Of a DNA stretch of 64,000 nt, positions 55,981 to 64,000 are shown piece by piece. The notes beneath the pieces are model-generated. The model made no database searches and had not been told where the DNA came from. It was given only the letters and a program-made list of their open reading frames with translations. Made by a program: the position numbers and the translations under genes. Within the stretch, counting starts at the first letter, position 1. Every line of letters begins with the position of its first letter. Origin of the DNA: Hyphodiscus hymeniophilus (lineage: Eukaryota; Ascomycota; Leotiomycetes; Helotiales; Hyphodiscaceae); assembly GCA_016508695.1 (NCBI GenBank), contig VNKQ01000016.1, positions 1,116,001 to 1,180,000 of the forward strand. The letters are read 5' to 3'.

Positions 55981-58171
55981 ATGCCGAAACAAAAAGTACC
56001 CAAAGGGGCATCTGCCTCGACTGAGATCAATGACCCCCGCTTCTCCGTACGTTCCTATCTCTCTTCACAGCTGCACTCGTTCAATTGCTTACTCTGTGCG
56101 AACAGAATTTCTCAACAGACCCCAGGTTCCGCCTCCCCTCGAAAAAGAGCTCTCGAACAAAGATCGACAAGCGTTTTTCTCGCATGCTGCAGTCTGTATA
56201 CCATGATTGGGCTTTCGCGAGGGCTCATGCTAACCTCGAACCAGAGATGAAGACTTCACGAACTCCGCAAAAGTCGATCGGTACGGGCGAAAACTCAGCG
56301 GCAGTGCCAAGAAGAAGGCGTTGGAACGGTTATACGTACCAGAGGATGAAGAGGACGAGGACGAAGCGAAATTAGAGGAAGAGGAAGTGATCGAGAAAGA
56401 ACTTGGAAAATACGATGCCGCTCGCGGCGGAGGATTTTCCAGCTCTGATGAAGACGAGGACGAGGATGAGGGCGGGGTACAAATCGAAGAGGTTGAATTT
56501 CCAGATATGCAAGCCGAAGCGGCAGGTGTTGAGATGGGTGAAGCTAGCTCGCGGATCGCAGTTGTAAATCTGGATTGGGATAACATCCGCAGTGTGGACT
56601 TGATGGCCGTGTTTAGCAGTTTTGTGAGGCCGGGGGGGAAAATCCACAAGATTTCGATATATCAGAGTGAGTTCGGGAAGGAGAGAATGGAGAGGGAGGA
56701 GTTGGAGGGGCCACCAAAGGAAATCTTTGCGAAGAAGCAAGAAGAAGAGAGCGAGGAGGACGACAGCGAGGATGAGTCTGAGGATGACGAGGAAGAGGAT
56801 GAGAAGATTAAGAAGGATCTGCTGCAAGAGGACGAAGGGAAGGAATTTGATGGTGCAGCATTGCGGCAGTACCAACTCGAGCGTTTACGATATTACTATG
56901 CTGTAGTAGTCTGTTCGGACAAGGTCACTGCAGAGAAAATCTACGAAGCTACAGATGGAACCGAATACCTCTCTTCAGCAAACTTCTTCGATCTACGCTT
57001 CATTCCAGATGGTACTGAATTCGACGACAAGCCGAGGGATGAATGCGAATCCGTTCCATCTGACTACAGACCAACCGAGTTCGTCACCGATGCGCTTCAG
57101 CACTCGAAAGTCAAACTCACATGGGATATGGACCCGGAGGAAGCTTCACGGAAAGATGCCATCAACCGTGCATTCAGCGGCAGTCGTGCAGAGATTGGAG
57201 AAAACGACCTACGAGCGTACTTGGGCAGCGATTCTGACGATGACGACGACGTAGCCGAAGAAGAAGCCAAAGTTGATGCTCCGATACTCAGTAAGAAAGA
57301 ACAAGCCCGCCAAAAGATGCGTGCAGCCCTCGGCCTTGGTGAAGAACCAACCTCCAAAGCCAAGAAAGCAGCTGGTCCAGTAGGTGACATGGAGATTACA
57401 TTCACAGCCGGTCTCACGTCGAAGGACAAGAGCGGCGTCTTCGAGAACGAACCCATCTTGGACGAGACGACAGCCGAGATGTATATCCGCAAGGAGAAAG
57501 AGCGCAAAGCACGACGAAAGGCGAAAGCGAAAGCCCAGCGCGAAGGAGTTGACGCAGGCGCCGACAATGAAGGATCTGCCGAGCCGGAGCGGGAGCCCGA
57601 GGACGCAGATCTAGGGTTCGACGACCCTTTCTTCGCCACCGACGAGGCAGTGAAGATGGCGGCGGCGAAATCGGCTCGCAAGGAAGAGCGCGCCAAGAAG
57701 CGCGACGCCAGGGCGAAGGAGGTGGAAGAGAAGGCCTCGAGGCGCGCGGAGCTCGAGCTGCTGATGCAGGACAACAGCAACGAGGCGGCGGCTCGCCTCG
57801 ACCACTTCGACATTAATGAGATCGCGCGGGCGGAGAAGCAGGCCAGGAGGAAGGGCAAGAAGTCTAGGAAAGACCAGCAGGTGGAGGGCGGGAAGCGCGG
57901 CGGCCTGCAGGAGAGCTTCGAGATGGACGTGCAGGATCCGCGATTCGCTAGGGTCTTCGAGAGTCATGAGTTCGCCATTGATCCCAGCAACCCCAAATTC
58001 AAGGGGACGGAGGGCATGAAGAGACTCCTCGAGGAGGGGAGGCGGAAGAGGGGTGTTGAGGCCGACGAGGAAGTAGGTCCGAAGAAGGAGAGGAAGCGAA
58101 AGCTGGACTCGGAGCCGAAGGGGGAGTTAAGCGGTCTCGTGGAGATGGTGAAGAAGAAAGCCAAGAAGTAG
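55981..58171 (+). CDS. ESF1: Pre-rRNA processing factor ESF1
   Basis: Three exons (55981-56046, 56106-56191, 56245-58171) give 692 residues. The N-terminus reads DPRFS then NFSTDPRFRLPSKKSSRTK and KIDKRFSRMLQDEDF across the two joins, exactly as expected for ESF1. Long acidic blocks (EEEDEDEAKLEEEEV and later ones) surround a conserved core (VVNLDWDNIRSVDLMAVFSS, YYAVVVCSDKVTAEKIYEA, LTWDMDPEEASRK). The C-terminal NUC153 motif is visible as QDPRFARVFESHEFAIDPSN. ESF1 acts in the nucleolus in 18S rRNA maturation within the small-subunit processome. Intron 2 has a weak GTCTGT donor (56192) but is required for frame. The end is Lys-rich, as usual for nucleolar proteins. Confidence 0.95.
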
Positions 58172-58891
58172 AAATCGTAGTGAAGATATTCCACAAACTC
58201 CAGAAACCTACTTCATGAATCCCAGCTTTTTCGCAATGGTATCCTAATCATGCACCCCTATTCAGTGATTGGGACGGCACTCCTGCATTCATCAAACTTC
58301 CATATCTCTCGTCGCTATCTAGTCCCCTCACAGCCTGCTCTTACACTCACCTGATACCTAGTATCCTAATCATTCAAATAGTTATAGCGATCAGGACGTG
58401 CTTCCCACCTCACCTTATTCCCTGCCCTCTTATCACTTCCTCCTAATTCCCACCCTATATACCCACCTATCCCCCTTCCCAAGGATCAAGGTATCCCAAG
58501 GTATCCCAATCACTCACAACAACCCAGCGATTGAGATCAGATCCCCATAAATCCACGTTGAAGAGAGATTAGATTCTAGGCATATTCAGGGCACGGAAAT
58601 CCCTCGATGTTTTTCGCTATCCGAATCACGATTCAAGCAGAAGGGAGGGTATGGTGGCAAAAGGCTCTGATTATTTTTATTTTATGAAAAACAACGCTGA
58701 ACGGTCTATGGCTCAAATCTGCGCGATATGTCCTCCCTGTGAGATAGATGGCGTGGGAAATATACAGAGGGTATGTGTGTAGGGTGTCGCCGGTTGGATA
58801 TGTTGGATATCCATCCTCTCGTGTTGAATTTGCTGATCCGCATCTCGTACCGCACCGTCACCCATCAGCAGTCCGCATACACATCCACCGA
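58172..58891. other. Convergent 3' region
   Basis: 720 bp between ESF1 (plus) and the SNF2 gene (minus). Short repeats of AAGGTATCCC near 58490-58510; otherwise nothing notable. Confidence 0.45.
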
Positions 58892-61800
58892 TCAAGCACC
58901 AGCACCAGCACGAGCACCATCCGCGCCCTCCCCCTCGCCCTCGCCCTCGCCCTCGACGTAATCGGCCTGGATCTCCAGGATGTCCCCCTTAGCGTTCGTT
59001 CTCAGGAAGCCGAAGAGGCGGGCCAGCTCGTGCAGGTTCAGGCTGGGCTTCAGCTTCTCCTCGCCGCTGCGCATGGCCGTCTCGCACGCCTTGAGCTTGT
59101 GCAGCTGCATGGACAGCAGGCGCACGTCGACGGTGTTCTTGACGATCAGCCGCGTCATGTGCGTCTCCTTCTTCTGCCCGATGCGGAAGATGCGCCCGAA
59201 GGCCTGCTGCTCCACGGCGTGGTTCCACTGCCGTGTGTTAGTGCACCGGGTGGGATGGGGAGGTTGTGCGGGGCGGGGTTGGGGGGAGGGAAGGGTTTGG
59301 ATCTCCATCGAGTTATGGGATGGGAGGGGATGAATCGTGAACGATTCCTCAGCGGTTGGGATGGGGAGTCTTGGGGTGGGGGAAGAGGTACGTACCCAGA
59401 GATCGAGGGAGATACAACGATTGGCCCAGGGGAAATTCAGTCCTAGTCCACCACACTTCAGGCCGGCGATTAGGATCTGGACATAATCATCATCGCGGAA
59501 CTTCTTGATGGCCCGCGATCGGTGTTCTAGGGAACAATCACCCGTCAGGTAGAGGAATCCCCAGCCTTCTTTCTGGCAGATACGACCGATGATCTTGGCG
59601 AGAAGGCGGAATTGAACATAGATGACGACCTGGGTGAAGTCAGTACGTGTATCCAAATGTCTGAAAACAGGTGAGGAATTGGAGTTCGGATGAATTTCGA
59701 GAAAGGAAAATAGAAGCATCCGAATGTTTCGAATCCTTGTGAAAGATTCGGATGCTCTCATTTGCAGTGAGAGTAGGGCGTACCTTGTCAGTAGGCGCAT
59801 CATGGAATCCCTTCAACAACAACGCCTTGAGGGCCACCATCTTGGCCGAGGGAAGCAAGGGGAATTGGTCATTGTCAGTCATATCAACCCAAGTTGAATC
59901 TTTGATCTTCGGCTCAAAGCCCAGAGCGTCAGCGCCCTTTCCGCCACCGCCATAACGGTCTGTCTTGCGTTTCTTGCTTCTGCTTCCCTGAGCACCAGGC
60001 GTGCCGTCTTCGCTCTCGACTCGGTCATCGTCTTCAGCTAAGCCTTTGTACGGCTGGAAGTTGGAGAAGATCTTTTCGCAGGCGGGACAGGTTAGAACGT
60101 CATCGTCACCGTTGAGTGCGGCTTGACGGTTCATGTAGTCTGAGAGGCATTCGCTACAGAAGATATGATTGCACTACTCAATTAGCAGGAGCCGTAAAGC
60201 AGTATCCGAATCTGTCAAAAACATTGCAAGATTCGGATGTCAGACGTGAGACTTACATCGGTGACCATGGGTGAGCTCGGGATATCGGAGCAGAGAGCGC
60301 AAGTGACTCGTGAGTACATATCCTCCTGACTCAGCGTCTTAAGCGCCTTTCCCATCTTGAAGGAATGGCCAAAATCACTAGCACCGAAGGGCATGCCCTC
60401 CCCCTTCGCCACGCCTTGCTGATCTGGATCTTCACCACGAGCTCGAGCAGCCTCTCTCTGCTGCTCCGTCTGCGTCACCCATACCTCGCATTGCTCGTAG
60501 AACGGCTTGTTGAACTTTCCAATCGATTTCAGAGCTCTTTTGAGCTCCTTAAGATCGGAGGAGGTCCAAGAATCTTTGATGGTTCGTTCGAGCATGAAGG
60601 GGTGGGATGTGCATTGGCGGAGACGGAGAAGCTGGACTAGGAAGACGGCGTAGTTCTTATTGGCGGTTCCATTCGCAAGGTAGACGTTGAGCAAAGCACG
60701 GAAGCGATTCTCGGTCTATTCGTTGATTTAGTGTGAGAGTTTCGTAAGAGGTGTAAAGGAAGAGAGAAAACCCGAATATGGACAGTCGTTGAGGTAGATG
60801 GAACGCTTGAGCTCATAAGAGAAAGAACTTACAATACGGTAAATAATGCGTTCTTCGGAAGAGAACTGAAGGTATCGGATTTCGGGATGTGGTTTGGGAA
60901 GAATGATGATAGGACGATTGAGAATAGTCGTCTTCATAGTACGACGCATCATGGTGTAGGATAGGAGGGTGGCAATGCGTGTCTGGCATTCATTGGCATC
61001 GGGATCACAAAAGTATCTTTGAAAGGTCTTCCAATCCATGCTGTAATTGGCCTTTAGGAATCGAAGGTACGGGAAGAGTCTATTGAATCAGCATCTCCAT
61101 CACGTTCGAGTGTAGGGAGGGAACTCACTCTTCAATTCGATTTAACAATGGCGTACCCGTCAAGCACCATCTGAAAACCGATCTCAGACTCTGGCAAGCC
61201 AGACTAGTTCTTGCCTGGTTGTTCTTGATGGTATGCGCCTCGTCAAGGATAACGCGATACCAATAAACGCCAAAAAGATCACCCATTTCTCTCTGGGCTT
61301 TCCGCCACCACTTCTCGTAGCCAATTTCAGCGATGCGTTCACGATCCTTCGCATCGGGGTAGGGATACTGTCTCATGACATCGTGATAGCTTGTGACGAC
61401 GATATCGAGGTCTCGCAGAACCTCCACGGGGATCTTGTAAGAGGTCTTGTAGCGCATGATCTTGGGGAAAATGCGCGCGTCGACGTGGACGCGGATCTCG
61501 TCCATCCATTGATCGATTACGGAGGATGGGACGACGATGAGTGTTGCTTTGACTTCCCGCTTGCAGTCGCTTGCTTCGGGTTGGTTGCCGACCATGCAGG
61601 CCAGCGTTTGGACGGTCTTGCCAAGTCCCATTCCATCTGCGAGAAGACCTCCATGAGGAGCTTCTTCACCGAGTTCGCGCTCAATCATCCATTGCGCGCC
61701 GAGGAGTTGGTGATGGTAGAGTGTTGACTTCATGCCATTGATCAACCATTTTCCGTCAACGGCTTTGACCTGGGCGAAGCCGAAACATTTAGATGCTTTT

Positions 61801-63770
61801 TGAAGTTTGGCCTTGTCGGATCGTGCCTCTTTGATATTGCTACCTTGTGGGATATTGGCAAGGAGTCTTTGGAGTTGGGTTTGTTTGACGTGATTACCCT
61901 GCATCTCTGGCTCGGGCATGACGTCGAAAATGGGATTCTGGAGACGGTCGATGATGGGGTCGTTATTGAAGAGATCATCGATCATCATTTGACCAATCTC
62001 ATCAAGTCCGTCGGCTTGAGTGAATTTGTTGAAAGAAGCACCCATATTAGCAGCAGCCTTGACATTTCTCGCAGCGTTGCCTTTCTTTCCTCCAACGGAA
62101 TTGCCTTTGCCAGCAGTTTTGTGAGCTTTTCTACCACCCTTCAGCTTTGCCTTCTGGGCCTTGCTACGCTCCTTCTCCCGACGTTTCTCATCCTTCCGAT
62201 GAAAGACCTCGCGGGCGTCCTTGGCAACCTTCTTTCGCGGCTTTCTTGCCTTGGTAGTCTTCTTGAGCGAGTCTTCGAGACCACCATCGTCAAGCTCTTG
62301 CTCCGGCATTTGGATACCGAATTCGTCAAGGTTCTGTGACCATCCGCGCACACGGTTTCCGCTATCGTTATCAGCACCATCTTCCTCTCCATCTTCCTCT
62401 GCGCCTCCCTCCCAGTCCATGTCAGGAGTACCACCAACATGTCTTGTACGCTGTCTTTGCTCGTGTCTCTTACGAATCAGCATGTTGTCTCTTTCATCCG
62501 GAACAAACAGGGTCTCCTCCTCTCTCTCGCGGCTGGGAGCTGCCTTAGCAGCCAACTTGAGTCTCTGTTGCTGACGGAATTCCATTCGAAGTGAATTGAG
62601 GTCAAACATCTCATTCTCGTTGATCTTGCCGTTCTTCTCTTTGCGAGCCAGGCCTTGGATTTTCCCTCTGATGATATCCATCTCGGCCTCACTATCATCC
62701 TCGGGCTCATCATGCATCCATTCGTTATCTTCGTGAGAGCCAGCACGCATAGCTGCCTCGACCTCTTCGGGATCTTCAATGACAAGATTGCCATCGAAGC
62801 CACGCTTCTTGGGGACGGTCGTATGACGGGATTTTCCACCTTCAACAGACTGTCGTGGGGTTTTTGGAGGCTCTTTGGCAGCGGCTTTGGTCTTTTCAAT
62901 CAAAGCTCTTTGAATTGCAAGAATGCTTGGCATATCTCCATTCGAAGTGAGGCGGGTGGGTGTAGGTTGTCCCCCGCCTGGCACGTTCGCTGGAATGTGA
63001 GAGGAATTTGGCGAATCATGTCCATGGACTGGCTCAGTTTTGATGCGAGTGACGAGTGGTTGAGGTGTGTGAGGTTCGATTGGAGGTCGCTTTTCTTTCC
63101 ATCTGTCTTGAGCAGCGCCGGATGCTTGACCAGCCTCGATTTCTTCAAAGTCATCGTCACTATCAATCTCCACTTGCGTGTTTTTTTGCTCAGTGATGGC
63201 CGGCTTTCTAGCCGCAAGTAGGCCAATCTCGATGTAAAGTCGACTTTTGGAGTTAGAGGCTTTATTCTCGGAGTGAGGTTGGTCAGCTTCGATCTGCGAC
63301 ATGTTCGGCTCTCGCTGTGCAGATACACCAAAGAGTGGATTCTCGATAACATCAGCCGCTTCATCACCTTTGGTTTGGTTTCCAGTCGGTGTGCTTTGAG
63401 CAGTTTGGGCTATTGAAACATTGCTAGAGGTTTGAAGAGCAGGATCTGCGTTTGGAAAGCGGAAGATACTTCGGGGCGCAGGTAATAGTGGACCGTTGGA
63501 GGGATTAAAGATACTGGGTCTCGAGTTTGAGGCATCTGGAATAGTAGTTGACTGGCGAGGGCCCATCTTCAAGGCAATCGGAGAGTCATATGGTGCGGAT
63601 ACAATTGCGCCGAGTTCCTTGGTAGGGGTGACGGGCTCTGGAGGAGTAAATCTCTTCATTCTTTCAGAAATCTCACCATCTGCTTCGGTTTCTTGGTCAT
63701 TGATATTGAGACTTTCCATATCCCAGTCTGGGTCGACTGGGAGATCTTTGAAATCCTCCAGATTGTACAT
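58892..63770 (-). CDS. SNF2-family ATPase with RING finger (Rad5/Uls1-like)
   Basis: Six exons (63770-61129, 61079-60833, 60715-60257, 60173-59784, 59629-59396, 59227-58892) give 1,435 residues. A disordered, charged N-terminal half carries Lys-rich patches (KKTTKARKPRKKVAKDAR). The helicase N-lobe starts near residue 690: LYHHQLLGAQWM, Walker A ADGMGLGKTVQT, DEAH box VILDEAHTIKN, and CLTGTPLLNRIEE. The RING is split by intron 3: CALC before it, CNHIFCSECLSDYMN after it, and CPAC further on. The C-lobe has VVIYVQFRLLAKII, GLKCGGLGLNF and QQAFGRIFRIGQKKE (motif VI). No HIRAN domain was seen, which fits Uls1/Rad16-type rather than Rad5 itself. Chromatin remodelling or ubiquitin/SUMO-linked repair in the nucleus is inferred. 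The C-terminus ends with an EG repeat. Confidence 0.92.
58932..58955. repeat. Hexanucleotide microsatellite (CCCTCG)4
   Basis: Four perfect copies, preceded by a near-copy. On the minus strand it encodes the Glu-Gly repeat close to the C-terminus of the SNF2-RING protein, so length changes stay in frame. Confidence 0.9.
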
Positions 63771-63862
63771 GTTGCTGATGTTGTGGTATGAAGATGTCTG
63801 GTATCAGGAAAAGTGAGTAAGTGTCGTTGGTGTTGTCGTTGTCGGATGCCTGGCTATCGACA

Positions 63863-64000
63863 AACCTCACTATCGACAAGCCTCACTATCGATGAACCTC
63901 ACTATTGATGGACCTGGGTGTCGATAGACCTGGGTGTCGATAGACCTGGGTGTCGATAGACCTGGGTGTCGATAGACCTCACTGTCGATAGACCTTACTA
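63863..64000 (+). repeat. 16-bp minisatellite upstream of the SNF2-RING gene
   Basis: Eight full and one partial copies of a 16-bp unit, running off the window edge. Four central units are identical (GACCTGGGTGTCGATA at 63911-63974). Outer units carry CTCAC in place of TGGGT and small changes. It begins about 90 bp upstream of the ATG at 63770. Confidence 0.92.

Noticed and set aside
57097..57858. A 253-codon minus-strand open frame
   Set aside because: It is the antisense shadow of ESF1; Ser/Ala-rich composition mirrors the Lys/Glu-rich sense strand.
58748..59446. A 232-codon plus-strand open frame
   Set aside because: It is antisense to the last exon and intron of the SNF2-RING gene and is low-complexity (Leu/Ala/Gln repeats from the hexanucleotide).
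63863..64000. CRISPR-like array
   Set aside because: The 16-bp units are contiguous with no spacers, and the genome is eukaryotic; it is a minisatellite.

Overview
The window is nuclear DNA of a filamentous ascomycete (Pezizomycotina; the gene content is compatible with Leotiomycetes, but that rank is a guess). Coding regions are broken by short introns, mostly 41 to 154 bp, with GTRNGT donors, CTNAC-like branch sites and YAG acceptors. Several families here are typical of Pezizomycotina: Sim4/Fta1 kinetochore protein, Whi5-like repressor, fungal rhodopsin-like membrane protein, GH128 wall glucanase and haem-thiolate peroxidase. One transposon carries the TGG-to-TAG scars of repeat-induced point mutation (RIP). 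There are no operons, no CRISPR array, and no rRNA or tRNA gene that I could support.

Layout, left to right. 0.5-9.8 kb: a secreted cysteine-containing fungal protein, a metallo-beta-lactamase-fold hydrolase, a possible small secreted protein, a CUZ1-like AN1 zinc-finger protein, a penicillin-acyltransferase-like (C45) enzyme and a GNAT acetyltransferase with a doubtful 5' end. 9.9-14.7 kb: a seven-helix rhodopsin-like protein and a cytochrome P450. 15-21 kb: a tiny Tyr/Asn/Ser-rich protein with a duplicated 3' end, two divergent C2H2 zinc-finger genes (one with ankyrin repeats) and a GPI-type GH128 glucanase. 23.8-32.5 kb: peroxisomal 3-ketoacyl-CoA thiolase with a PTS2, a haem-thiolate peroxidase, an IAH1-like SGNH esterase, a secreted aspartic protease and an unknown terminal exon. 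35-47.7 kb: Whi5/Nrm1-like repressor, Fta1/CENP-L, a large flavin monooxygenase, an orphan gene and an Hst4-like sirtuin. 47.9-49.2 kb: a dead, RIP-mutated Tc1/mariner element with recognisable ends and TA target duplication. 49.7-64 kb: a DUF4139 protein, a secreted beta-solenoid protein with 18-residue repeats and a perfect 187-bp internal duplication, a GNAT, the ribosome-biogenesis factor ESF1, and a Rad5/Uls1-type SNF2-RING ATPase with a 16-bp minisatellite just upstream of its start.

Most neighbours are unrelated housekeeping genes. Functional themes are cell cycle and chromatin (Whi5-like, Fta1, Hst4, SNF2-RING), secretion and wall (aspartic protease, GH128, beta-solenoid protein, first gene), and oxidative or acyl metabolism (P450, peroxidase, FMO, C45 acyltransferase, thiolase). 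Splice models were made by eye from reading-frame continuity and splice consensus, so ends should be treated as predictions. The most unusual items are the secreted beta-solenoid gene with its duplication across an exon-intron border, the 133-bp duplication whose coding differences are all silent, and an acceptor choice that would break or restore a zinc finger.
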